Assembly: GCF_019793435.1 (NCBI RefSeq)
Contig: NZ_JAILYH010000011.1
Span: forward strand, 179,029 to 243,028
Direction of reading: 5' to 3'
From: Rhizobium redzepovicii
GTDB lineage: Bacteria; Pseudomonadota; Alphaproteobacteria; Rhizobiales; Rhizobiaceae
DNA: 64,000 nucleotides
Below the pieces are notes generated by a model. The model saw only the letters and a list, made by a program, of their open reading frames with translations, was not told the DNA's origin and made no database searches. Positions 46,167-55,309 of the stretch are shown here, in pieces. The first letter of the stretch is position 1; the number at the start of each line of letters is the position of its first letter. A program made the position numbers and the translations under genes.

Positions 46167-46952
46167 CTAGAAGAATTCGTCGAGCAGCCGATAATAGTCG
46201 AGCCTCACAGGATCCGCGGCCGGCATGCCGTAACGATCGAGGAAGGGCTGCACCAGCGCCTCGCCGAAATTAGAGGCGATGCTGCGGCAGGCGAGCGCGA
46301 TATCCTGATAGCGGTCGGCGACGCCGAGCCGGCTGCAATCGATATAGCCGGAGAACCCGTCCTCGGAGGCGATGAAATTCGGCAGGCAGGCATCGCCATG
46401 GGTGACGACGAGGTCTTCGCGGCCCGGCCTTCTGGTTTCGAGTTCGGCAAACAGCGTCTCGGCACTTTTCCCAAGCCGCGTCTCGTCGAAATCGGTCTCG
46501 TCGACACTACCGGCCTGCATCCGCGCTTTGGCTACCGCCATGCGTTTCTCCCGCCGGTGATCGAAGGGGCAGGATGTGATCGGCAGACGATGTAACTCGA
46601 GAAGCGCCGCAGCCAGCAATTCGACCCGCGCCAGCGGCGTCAGCGCCGATGCACTGGCAAGATCATTGCCCGGCAGCGCGCCGATCAGCAGCCAGTTGCG
46701 CCCGCCGTGGCTTTCCCGGCCGATCACTTCGGGACACGGCAAGCCGGCGGTCTTCAGCCAGTCAAGCCGGGCGGCTTCATCGGCAAGCTCGCCGAACGGC
46801 CCCGCTGCCTCGACCTTCAGATAGAGGACCGGCTGCCCCTCGCCTTCCAGCCGGAAGACGCTCGCGGTGGAACGGCCGAGCGTATCGCGTTCGAACCGGT
46901 AGCCGGACAGCCGCTCGGCAAGCGCTGCCGGCAATGTTTTGGAAAATGTCAA
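46167..46952 (-). CDS. APH(3')-II-like aminoglycoside phosphotransferase
   Basis: A 261-aa kinase close in layout to APH(3')-II. The catalytic loop is VVTHGDACLPNF (Asp187, Asn192), the metal Asp205 is in GYIDCSRLGVADRYQDIALA, and Lys46 binds ATP. The ending YRLLDEFF and the CPFDHRREKR segment also match that enzyme type. It would phosphorylate kanamycin or neomycin at the 3' hydroxyl. It lies in backbone-like DNA with no mobile element nearby, so it looks resident, and its real substrate may differ. Confidence 0.85.
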   Translation of the reverse strand: MTFSKTLPAALAERLSGYRFERDTLGRSTASVFRLEGEGQPVLYLKVEAAGPFGELADEAARLDWLKTAGLPCPEVIGRESHGGRNWLLIGALPGNDLASASALTPLARVELLAAALLELHRLPITSCPFDHRREKRMAVAKARMQAGSVDETDFDETRLGKSAETLFAELETRRPGREDLVVTHGDACLPNFIASEDGFSGYIDCSRLGVADRYQDIALACRSIASNFGEALVQPFLDRYGMPAADPVRLDYYRLLDEFF

Positions 46953-47110
46953 TGCAGCGTTTCGGCGGGCGCCGCTTCGAGCAGAATCTCGAACGCCTCT
47001 TCCAGAGCCGCCACCAGAATATCGGTCAGCTCGTCACCCTTGTGTTCCAGGAACAGCGCGCTCACGGCTTCATCCTGACGCTCAAGAAAACGCTCGATCT
47101 CGTTCGACAT
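46949..47110 (-). CDS. Small acidic protein coupled to the APH-like gene
   Basis: A 53-aa acidic helical protein (MSNEIERFLERQDEAVSALF...). The ribosome site GAGAGGA lies 10 bases before the ATG at 47110, and its stop overlaps the start of the APH-like gene, so the two are translated together. No family is recognised. Confidence 0.65.
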   Translation of the reverse strand: MSNEIERFLERQDEAVSALFLEHKGDELTDILVAALEEAFEILLEAAPAETLH

Positions 47111-47213
47111 ATCATTGTCCTCTCTCACCGTATCATCACGGCCATGAGGAGAGGCTAGATGCGGTTCCTTGCGTGTGGCTTGTTGCCGATGAGACGAAAG
47201 CCCATCGCGAGGA

Positions 47214-48269
47214 CTAGTCAAGAATATCGTACTTCGCATACTGACTGCGGGGGATCAACCCGCCAACTTCGTGGGCAAACGACACAACTTTCGTCGCTCC
47301 CTCATCCAACTCGCACCTGAAACGAACGTGGTACCAGCCTTTGGCTGTGCTAAAGGCCGCATCGTCGACGTTAAGAATGCTGCCGGCTCGCAATCCAAAA
47401 CTGGGCAATGAGATGGGGAAATAACGCGGCGAACCGTGAATAAGTTGGGCCTGAAGCTCGGTGGCGCAAAGCGTGGCCACTCGATTTTTACGTGGAAGGC
47501 CATTGATCGCAGTTTGCGCAAATGAACTGCCATCGTTCGTCTGTGAAAACAGCGTTTTTGCCTTGGGTAGATCGCTGTTTTTAGTAATCACTTTCGGCGT
47601 CGCGGTGGTCTTTTCTTCAGACGGTTTGGCCTGCTCGATCGTCGTATTGGCGTCGCCAGACACGTCTGTCCGCGGCCCATCACGCTCCGGCGAAACCTCT
47701 GCCGTCGCAACCTCAGGAAGCTTCACATCATCCGGCACTGGTTTTGATGGAGGCTCCTCGGTTTTAGGCTTTTCGGCCGCCGTCTTTGTCGGCGCCTGCT
47801 GCGGTTCGATATCCTGCTGCGGCGAGTTCGCTGCAGGTTTAATTTCACCCTGAGAAGAATTTCCCGTCAGCGACTTTTCCGGGCCACTATTCTTGTCGCC
47901 AAACTCGATGACCGGGCGCAGGGTCGGCATCGGCTTCGCTTGCACGGGAGCTTTCTTAGCCTGCGGCGGCGGGGGCGGAGGCGGTGGTGGCGGAGGCGGC
48001 GGTTGCTTCTTCGCCTGTTCCTGCGGCTTCGGCTCCGGCGGTTTTTCCTCTTTGGGCTCCGGCTTCTTCTCCTCCGGCGGCGGAACGAGTTCGACCTTCA
48101 CGCTCTCCTCTTCGGCAGGCTTCGGCTCGATCTTCGGCAGCCCGAAGATCAGAAGCGCGACAAGGGGGATATGCAGAAGTACGGACGCACCGATGCCCCA
48201 GCGGATTTCAGGCCGCTGTTTTCCCGTTTCGTGCTGCGTTTCCGCTGGTGCCACGTCTTCTTCAGTCAC
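47214..48269 (-). CDS. TonB-like proline-rich membrane protein with DUF930 domain
   Basis: A ~351-aa inner-membrane protein. One N-terminal transmembrane span (VLLHIPLVALLIFGLP) is followed by a Lys/Pro/Glu-rich region with a 13-proline run (~residue 115 of the longest frame), then a C-terminal DUF930-type domain (GWYHVRFRCELDEGATKVVS) with cysteines. It looks like TonB in build but ends in a different domain. GTG at 48269 is a reasonable start; the frame is open to 48335. It is the downstream paralogue of the next gene. Confidence 0.78.
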   Translation of the reverse strand: MTEEDVAPAETQHETGKQRPEIRWGIGASVLLHIPLVALLIFGLPKIEPKPAEEESVKVELVPPPEEKKPEPKEEKPPEPKPQEQAKKQPPPPPPPPPPPPPQAKKAPVQAKPMPTLRPVIEFGDKNSGPEKSLTGNSSQGEIKPAANSPQQDIEPQQAPTKTAAEKPKTEEPPSKPVPDDVKLPEVATAEVSPERDGPRTDVSGDANTTIEQAKPSEEKTTATPKVITKNSDLPKAKTLFSQTNDGSSFAQTAINGLPRKNRVATLCATELQAQLIHGSPRYFPISLPSFGLRAGSILNVDDAAFSTAKGWYHVRFRCELDEGATKVVSFAHEVGGLIPRSQYAKYDILD

Positions 48270-48347
48270 AGCAGCGATGTGGCCTTTAAAACCGGCAGCA
48301 TCAAGCCACAAAAGAAAAAAACCGCGTGATCGCAACAGCGATTGGCG

Positions 48348-49085
48348 TCATTGGTCGGCCGCCCCGTCATCGGCCACCAGATCGTGCGCCTGCCATTCAC
48401 CCTGCGGAATGGCATCGCCGACGAAAAAGGCGAAGGACATGACCTTGCCGGATCCGGCGTGGAGCCCGCATTTGAACTGGATGTTGTACCACTTGCCCTT
48501 GCTGCGGAAGGCGCCGCCCCTCACCTCGACGCTGTTGCCGCCGACCTTCTCCGGCGCCATCGCATAGGCAGCGAGCGTGTCAGGCCGCATATCCGGCCGG
48601 GCGCGGCGGACTTGTTCCAGCGCCTCGAGGTCGCAAAGCTGCAGATTGCGCTCGCTGCCGGCAAGGCCGCGCAACGCTTCGCGGGCGCCCCGGCTGCGCG
48701 GATCGGCCAGCACCTTGTCGGAAAACAGCCGGCTTGCCGCAACGAATTCAGCCGGCTTTGGCACCAGTGGAGCGATTGGCGTCACCGACGGCATTGCTGC
48801 GGCAGGTGCACTATCGACAACCGGCGCAGGCCTTTGGGCTTGGGGCGCTACGGCTTCTGGCTTTGCCGGCTCTGGCGATGGCGCCCTGGCCGGCTCGGGC
48901 ATGATTGGTGGCCCCACCGGCTGCGGAACGATCTCCACCGAGAGACCGTCATCCGGCAATGGCAGCGGCGGCTCGGCCTTCGGCAACAGCAGCAGGAGCG
49001 CCAGGATCGCTGCGGCATGCAAGGCGAAGGACGCTGCCGCGCCCCACTGGATTCCGTCATCCCATTTGCCGGCCGTCAGCTCCAT
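48348..49085 (-). CDS. DUF930 membrane protein, paralogue
   Basis: A 245-aa protein with one N-terminal span (AAASFALHAAAILALLLLLP), a Pro-rich stalk (PIMPEPARAPSPEPAKPEA) and a C-terminal DUF930 domain: LQLCDLEALEQVRRARPDM, then GKWYNIQFKCGLHAGSGKVM. The C-terminal half aligns with that of the next gene product (GWYHVRFRCELDEGATKV). The two look like a tandem duplication with different stalks. Both should sit in the inner membrane facing the periplasm. Confidence 0.82.
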   Translation of the reverse strand: MELTAGKWDDGIQWGAAASFALHAAAILALLLLLPKAEPPLPLPDDGLSVEIVPQPVGPPIMPEPARAPSPEPAKPEAVAPQAQRPAPVVDSAPAAAMPSVTPIAPLVPKPAEFVAASRLFSDKVLADPRSRGAREALRGLAGSERNLQLCDLEALEQVRRARPDMRPDTLAAYAMAPEKVGGNSVEVRGGAFRSKGKWYNIQFKCGLHAGSGKVMSFAFFVGDAIPQGEWQAHDLVADDGAADQ

Positions 49086-49264
49086 CGGTCAGGAAGCCGC
49101 TGTCGGAGGATCGGCGGAGATCATGAAACTGAGGCGCGCTTTCATCATGGAACTTGCCGGAATAATCGGGCCAGGAGCCCTGCCGCGGAAATTGAAGCAC
49201 GGCGAGACACTGCCAGCACAGCCGAAGCTCTGCAACCTTCAAGTTCGACGATCTCCGTTTCCGG

Positions 49265-49558
49265 CTACCCGAGCGAGCCGATGATCTCCCGATAGGCGGC
49301 TTCCGGGAATGCCTTCAGTGTCTGGGTGCGGACATTGCCGCCCATCGCCAGCGAGAGGCCAAACCGCGCCATGACGGCATCGTCAGGCGCTTCGCAGACA
49401 GCCACCATGTCGTGGCCGCCCATCGTCAGAAAGAACTGGCTGAACGAGCCGCCCATGTCGCCGAGCAGTTTCTTCGCCGCATCCAGCCGTTTTGATGAGT
49501 CGCGAACGTTGCGCACACCTTGGTCCGTCCAGTTGATCAGCACAATGTAAGTGGTCAC
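49265..49558 (-). CDS. GYD-domain protein
   Basis: A 97-aa protein with the GYD pattern TYIVLINWTDQGVRNVRDSS...FFLTMGGHDMVAVCEAPDD...VRTQTLKAFP. The GTG at 49558 with GGGAGG upstream is the start. The family has a ferredoxin-like fold and no known role. Confidence 0.87.
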   Translation of the reverse strand: MTTYIVLINWTDQGVRNVRDSSKRLDAAKKLLGDMGGSFSQFFLTMGGHDMVAVCEAPDDAVMARFGLSLAMGGNVRTQTLKAFPEAAYREIIGSLG

Positions 49559-49702
49559 TTCGCACCTCCCATCGGAGGATTCGCCCGACACGGGCATGCG
49601 TCGGTCCTCGCTCGCGCATCGCGATCGATTTCTTCCCCCGTCGCCGGACTATAATCTTGTCACCACCGAGCGACAAGAAAGCCACCGGGATCATTGGTAT
49701 TA

Positions 49703-49735
49703 GGCGTGTCGCCCAAAAGTGTGCGGCAGTGGCGC
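49703..49735. repeat. Degenerate GCATGTCG repeat, copy E
   Basis: GTGTCGCCCAAAAGTGTGCGGCAG matches the AAGTGTGCAGCGGT core of the family but has lost one outer arm. It lies between the GYD gene and the rpoD terminator. Confidence 0.5.
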
Positions 49736-49749
49736 AAAGATCGAAAGCA

Positions 49750-49774
49750 AAAGCCGGACATGAAGCCCGGCTTT
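49750..49774 (-). terminator. rpoD terminator hairpin
   Basis: On the minus strand, AAAGCCGG / CCGGCTTT with a nine-base loop is followed by TGCTTTCGAT, about 27 bases beyond the rpoD stop codon. Confidence 0.6.
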
Positions 49775-49800
49775 CGCAATCGTAGAGTTCTTGTCGCCCC

Positions 49801-51858
49801 TTAGCTGTCGAGGAACGAGCGCAGCTTTCTGGAGCGGCTCGGATGTTTCAGCTTGCGCAGCGCCTTTGCCTCGATCTGGCGGATACGTTCGCGGGTGACC
49901 GAGAACTGCTGGCCGACTTCTTCGAGCGTATGGTCGGTGTTCATGCCGATGCCGAAGCGCATGCGGAGCACACGTTCCTCGCGCGGCGTCAGCGAGGCGA
50001 GAACACGGGTCGTTGTTTCGCGCAGGTTCGCCTGGATGGCGGCGTCGATCGGCAGCAGCGCGTTCTTGTCCTCGATGAAATCCCCGAGATGCGAATCCTC
50101 TTCGTCGCCGACCGGCGTTTCGAGCGAGATCGGCTCCTTGGCGATCTTCAGGACCTTGCGGACCTTTTCGAGCGGCATGGCGAGCTTTTCCGCCAGTTCT
50201 TCCGGCGTCGGCTCGCGGCCGATCTCGTGCAGCATCTGGCGCGAGGTACGAACGATCTTGTTGATCGTCTCGATCATGTGCACCGGAATGCGGATCGTGC
50301 GGGCCTGGTCGGCGATCGAACGGGTGATCGCCTGACGGATCCACCAGGTCGCATAGGTCGAGAACTTATAGCCGCGGCGATATTCGAACTTGTCGACCGC
50401 CTTCATCAGGCCGATATTGCCTTCCTGAATGAGGTCGAGGAACTGCAGGCCGCGGTTCGTGTATTTCTTGGCGATGGAGATGACGAGGCGAAGGTTCGCT
50501 TCGACCATTTCCTTCTTGGCGATGCGCGCTTCGCGCTCGCCCTTCTGCACCATGTGGACGATGCGGCGGAATTCCGAAATCGAAATGCCGGTCTCGGTCG
50601 CCAGATTCTGGATCTCCTGGCGGATGTCGCGGATCGTCGTGTTTTCGCCGCGGGCGAATTCCTTCCAGCCGCGGGCGGCCAGATTGCCGATCGACTTCAT
50701 CCAGTTCGGATCGAGCTCGGCGCCCTGATACTGCTCCAGGAAGCTATCGCGCTTGACACCGTAGGATTCGGCCAGACGCAGCAGGCGGCCCTCGTTGGAA
50801 ACGAGGCGCTTGTTGATGTCGTAAAGCTGCTCGACCAGGGCGTCGATGCGGTTCTGGTTCAACGACAGAGACTTGACGGCCTTGATGAGCTCATCCTTGA
50901 GCTCCTTGTAGCGGCGCTCCTGTGCGGTCGACAGCGTGCCGGAAGCCGACAGGCGCTGCTCGACCTGCTGGTCCTGCAGCTTGCGCAGCTTCTTGTAGGT
51001 CTCAGCGATCGTATCCAGCGTCTCCATCACCTGCGGGCGAAGCTCGGCTTCCATCGCCGCCAGCGAAAGGTTGGATTCGTCCTCGTCCTCTTCCTCCTCC
51101 TCGGGAGGCAGGCCCTCGCCGCCGACATCGGTGATGTCGTCGTCGCCGGAGCGGGCGCGGCGGGTCTTTTCCTTTTCCTCGGCGGCCTTGCGGTCGGCCT
51201 CGATCTTCTCGGGGCTCTGGAACTGCGGCGCGGCCTTGGCTTCAGGACCGGAATAAGTGGTTTCGAGATCGATGATCTCGCGCAGCAGCGTCGTGCCTTC
51301 GTTGAGTTCATCGCGCCAGATGATGATCGCCTGGAAGGTCAGCGGGCTCTCGCAGAGGCCAGCGATCATCGTTTCGCGGCCGGCCTCGATGCGCTTGGCG
51401 ATGGCGATTTCGCCCTCGCGGGAAAGAAGCTCCACCGAGCCCATCTCGCGCAGATACATGCGCACCGGGTCATCGGTACGGTCGGTCGGTTCTTTCTTCT
51501 TGGCGGTTGCGAGCGCGGTACCGCTCGAAGGCGCGAGTTCGCCGCCTTCGCTCTCCTCGTCGCCGCCGGCATCGTCGTCATCGCCGCCGCCGGAAGCACC
51601 GGCTTCCTCGGCTTCTTCATCCTCTATGACGTTGATGCCCATGTCCGACAGCATCGACATCGTGTCTTCGATCTGCTCGGACGTCACTTCTTCGGACGGC
51701 AGGACAGCGTTGAGCTCGTCCATCGTCACATAGCCGCGCTTCTTGGCGGCTTTGATCATCTTCTTGACCGCGTCGTCGGAAAGATCGAGAAGAGGGCCGT
51801 CGCTTGCGCCGTCGCGTTCGACTTCCGCGTCTTCGTTCTCTTTGACCTTGGTTGCCAT
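49801..51858 (-). CDS. rpoD: Primary sigma factor RpoD (SigA)
   Basis: A 685-aa housekeeping sigma-70. It carries region 1.1, region 1.2 (DDPVRMYLREMGSVELLSRE), the acidic non-conserved region with repeated Glu/Asp, region 2 (FEYRRGYKFSTYATWWIRQA), region 3 and region 4.2 (LEEVGQQFSVTRERIRQIEA). It directs RNA polymerase to most promoters. The order dnaG-(recQ-kbl-tdh)-rpoD on this strand is a loosened version of the dnaG-rpoD neighbourhood seen in many bacteria. Confidence 0.98.
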   Translation of the reverse strand: MATKVKENEDAEVERDGASDGPLLDLSDDAVKKMIKAAKKRGYVTMDELNAVLPSEEVTSEQIEDTMSMLSDMGINVIEDEEAEEAGASGGGDDDDAGGDEESEGGELAPSSGTALATAKKKEPTDRTDDPVRMYLREMGSVELLSREGEIAIAKRIEAGRETMIAGLCESPLTFQAIIIWRDELNEGTTLLREIIDLETTYSGPEAKAAPQFQSPEKIEADRKAAEEKEKTRRARSGDDDITDVGGEGLPPEEEEEDEDESNLSLAAMEAELRPQVMETLDTIAETYKKLRKLQDQQVEQRLSASGTLSTAQERRYKELKDELIKAVKSLSLNQNRIDALVEQLYDINKRLVSNEGRLLRLAESYGVKRDSFLEQYQGAELDPNWMKSIGNLAARGWKEFARGENTTIRDIRQEIQNLATETGISISEFRRIVHMVQKGEREARIAKKEMVEANLRLVISIAKKYTNRGLQFLDLIQEGNIGLMKAVDKFEYRRGYKFSTYATWWIRQAITRSIADQARTIRIPVHMIETINKIVRTSRQMLHEIGREPTPEELAEKLAMPLEKVRKVLKIAKEPISLETPVGDEEDSHLGDFIEDKNALLPIDAAIQANLRETTTRVLASLTPREERVLRMRFGIGMNTDHTLEEVGQQFSVTRERIRQIEAKALRKLKHPSRSRKLRSFLDS

Positions 51859-52327
51859 TTATATCGTCGCCTTCCTGACGCTATCCAATCTCGCTACGGT
51901 GAATGGGCCGTCTCAGGGCCTGACACGTCGCTCGCGCCGCCCTAGAATCACCTTTGCCCACCTAACGGGATGACATTTAAAGCCTGATTAACCACGATCG
52001 CCGGCACCGGACAGCAAAGCTTTTTTGCTTTTGGATTTCCGGCCATGGTTGCGCGATCCGCCTTGACCCAGTTCACCGTTTCAACAAGTCGAACGGTGAT
52101 TCCCACATTTTTTGTTCTCGTCAAGCTTTTCTACAAAAAAAGCTCACGAAAGATCGGAAAAAGCCTTATCCACAGGCTTTGAACCGCGGCAGCGATTGCG
52201 AACCCTTATTTAAGATGCGGCGAACAAAAGACAAGGGCAGCATGGATATTGGCCGCCATGCCAGTTGTTCGCGGCATTTTTGCGGTCCTATCGTTGGTCT
52301 ATTCGCCTTTGTCGGGACAAATATCGG
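51859..52327. other. rpoD upstream region
   Basis: No gene is supported in these 469 bases. The region carries AT-rich stretches that suit the rpoD promoter. A hairpin at 52160-52180 has arms AAAGCC and GGCTTT with a perfect DnaA-box word, TTATCCACA (52166-52174), as its loop. Confidence 0.6.
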
Positions 52328-52675
52328 CTACTTTGCCTCGCCGTCATAGGCCGTCACCTTCAGCGCGCCGAGATCGACCGCGGGAATGCAGCGCAGATTG
52401 ACCGAGGCCATGGCCGCGCCATTCGGGCCTACCCCCTCGCCAAACGGCGCGATGCCGCACTTGGCGCAGAAGTGATGCCGGATGACATGCCTGTTGAAAG
52501 TATAGGTCGAGAGATCCTCTTCAGGCGTCTTCAGCACCAGCTTGTCGCGCGGCACGAAGGCGAGAAGCCCGCCTCGCCGGCGGCAGAGCGAACAATTGCA
52601 GTCCAGCGCCTCGGTAAATTCGCCTTCGACCTCGAATGCGACCTTGCCGCAGTGGCAGCTTCCTTCATAGAGCAT
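52328..52675 (-). CDS. GFA-family (glutathione-dependent formaldehyde-activating-like) protein
   Basis: A 115-aa zinc protein with the GFA cysteines: CHCG (~7-10), DCNCSLCRRRG (~26-35) and FCAKCGI (~70). Family members bind glutathione or zinc; most are not true Gfa enzymes. It follows the tdh gene by ten bases in the same orientation, so it is probably transcribed with kbl-tdh. Confidence 0.9.
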   Translation of the reverse strand: MLYEGSCHCGKVAFEVEGEFTEALDCNCSLCRRRGGLLAFVPRDKLVLKTPEEDLSTYTFNRHVIRHHFCAKCGIAPFGEGVGPNGAAMASVNLRCIPAVDLGALKVTAYDGEAK

Positions 52676-52685
52676 GTCTTTCTCC

Positions 52686-53723
<1,038 letters not shown>

Positions 53724-53765
53724 CGACTATATCCCGCCCTTGTTCTGGTGCCGGACCTTGCGACT

Positions 53766-53970
53766 CCCTCTTCTCCCCAGCGGGGAGAAGGTGCCCGTAG
53801 GGCGGATGAGGGGGCGGCTCGGCAGGCCATCAAATCCAATATTGCTTCTCGCTCAACGCTCGAAACGTCGCTTCGCTCCGCCCCCTCATCCGACCCTTCG
53901 GGCCACCGACCGGGGTTGCGCCACGGGTCTCAACCCGTCCTTCGGACTCCCGATGGGGAGAAGAGGGAGC
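53766..53970. repeat. Inverted RIME-like elements between kbl and tdh
   Basis: One copy at 53766-53813 (CTCTTCTCCCC...GGGGAGAAGG...GGATGAGGGGG) and an inverted, longer copy at about 53879-53970 (CCCCCTCATCCG...GATGGGGAGAAGAGGG) fill the gap between kbl and tdh. Confidence 0.85.
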
Positions 53971-54015
53971 AAGCCGCGCCGGTCTCACGTCAAGCTAAGA
54001 AGCAACGCCTCATTC

Positions 54016-55203
54016 TCAAATCACACCCAATTCCCGCCCTGCCTCGGCAAAGGCCGCAATCGCCCGCTCGACATCCCGCCTCGAATGCGCCGCCGACATC
54101 TGCGTGCGGATGCGGGCCTGGCCTTTCGGCACGACCGGGAAGGAAAAGCCGATGACGTAAATGCCCTTCTTCAGCATCAGCCCCGCCATGTCCTGGGCAA
54201 GCTTGGCGTCGCCGAGCATGACCGGGATGATCGGATGGCCTTTGCCGGCGAGCGTGAATCCCAGCTTCGTCATCTCGCCGCGGAAGAGATCGGCATTGTC
54301 GGACAGGCGTTGGCGCAAGGCGTCACCATTTTCGATGAGGTCGAACACCTTCAGCGAGGCGGCGGCGATGACCGGCGCCAGCGTATTGGAGAACAGATAG
54401 GGCCGCGAGCGCTGCCGCAGCCATTCGACGACCTCCGCCTTTGCCGAGGTATAACCGCCCGAGGCGCCGCCGAGCGCCTTGCCGAGGGTGCCGGTGATGA
54501 TGTCGATCCGGCCCTCGACGCCGCAATGTTCGGGCGAGCCGCGGCCGTTCCTGCCGACGAAGCCGACCGCATGGCTGTCATCGACCATGACCATGGCGCC
54601 GTATTTCTCGGCGAGATCGCAGACGCCGCTGAGATTGGCGATGATGCCATCCATCGAGAAGACGCCGTCGGTGGCGATAAGCTTGAAGCGGCTGCCTTCG
54701 GCCTTCTTCAATTCCTCTTCGAGTGCTGCCATATCGTTGTTGGCGTAGCGGAAGCGCTTGGCCTTCGAAAGCCTGACGCCGTCGATAATCGAGGCGTGGT
54801 TCAGCGCGTCCGAGATGATCGCGTCTTCCTCCGAGAGCAGCGTTTCGAAAAGTCCGCCATTGGCGTCGAAGCAGGAGGAATAGAGGATCGTATCCTCCAT
54901 GCCGAGGAAAGAGGAAATGCGCGCTTCGAGCTGCTTGTGCTCCTCCTGCGTGCCGCAGATGAAGCGCACCGAAGCCATGCCGTAACCGTAGCGGTCGAGC
55001 GCCTGCTTGCCGGCCTCGGCCAGTTCCTCATTGTCAGCAAGGCCGAGATAATTGTTAGCGCAGAAATTCAGCACGCGCTCGCCGGTCGAAATGGCAATTT
55101 CGCCTGCCTGCTTGGAGCTGATCACCCGCTCGGATTTATAGAGGCCGGCATCCTTCAGCGCCGAAATTTCGGCCCTGAGATGGGAGAGAAATGGCGAGGT
55201 CAT
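54016..55203 (-). CDS. kbl: 2-amino-3-ketobutyrate CoA ligase (glycine C-acetyltransferase)
   Basis: A 395-aa PLP enzyme of the alpha-oxoamine synthase family that splits 2-amino-3-ketobutyrate with CoA into glycine and acetyl-CoA. Motifs include FCANNYLGLADNEEL (~residue 47), the cofactor region DDSHAVGFVGRNGRG and the PLP lysine in TGTLGKALGGASGGY (~residue 244). Length is normal. It precedes tdh in the same orientation. Confidence 0.96.
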   Translation of the reverse strand: MTSPFLSHLRAEISALKDAGLYKSERVISSKQAGEIAISTGERVLNFCANNYLGLADNEELAEAGKQALDRYGYGMASVRFICGTQEEHKQLEARISSFLGMEDTILYSSCFDANGGLFETLLSEEDAIISDALNHASIIDGVRLSKAKRFRYANNDMAALEEELKKAEGSRFKLIATDGVFSMDGIIANLSGVCDLAEKYGAMVMVDDSHAVGFVGRNGRGSPEHCGVEGRIDIITGTLGKALGGASGGYTSAKAEVVEWLRQRSRPYLFSNTLAPVIAAASLKVFDLIENGDALRQRLSDNADLFRGEMTKLGFTLAGKGHPIIPVMLGDAKLAQDMAGLMLKKGIYVIGFSFPVVPKGQARIRTQMSAAHSRRDVERAIAAFAEAGRELGVI

Positions 55204-55309
55204 GGGCGGCCCTTCCTGATGTTTTTTATAGCTTCCGGGTTAGCATATCGCCATCGGCTTGTCTTGTTCAGCGCCGGGCCGAGATCGGCAGGCACATCGC
55301 CCGATCCTT

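Noticed and set aside
49843..51945. 700-codon open frame antisense to rpoD
   Set aside because: It is an antisense shadow of a certain gene, with biased composition and no motifs.
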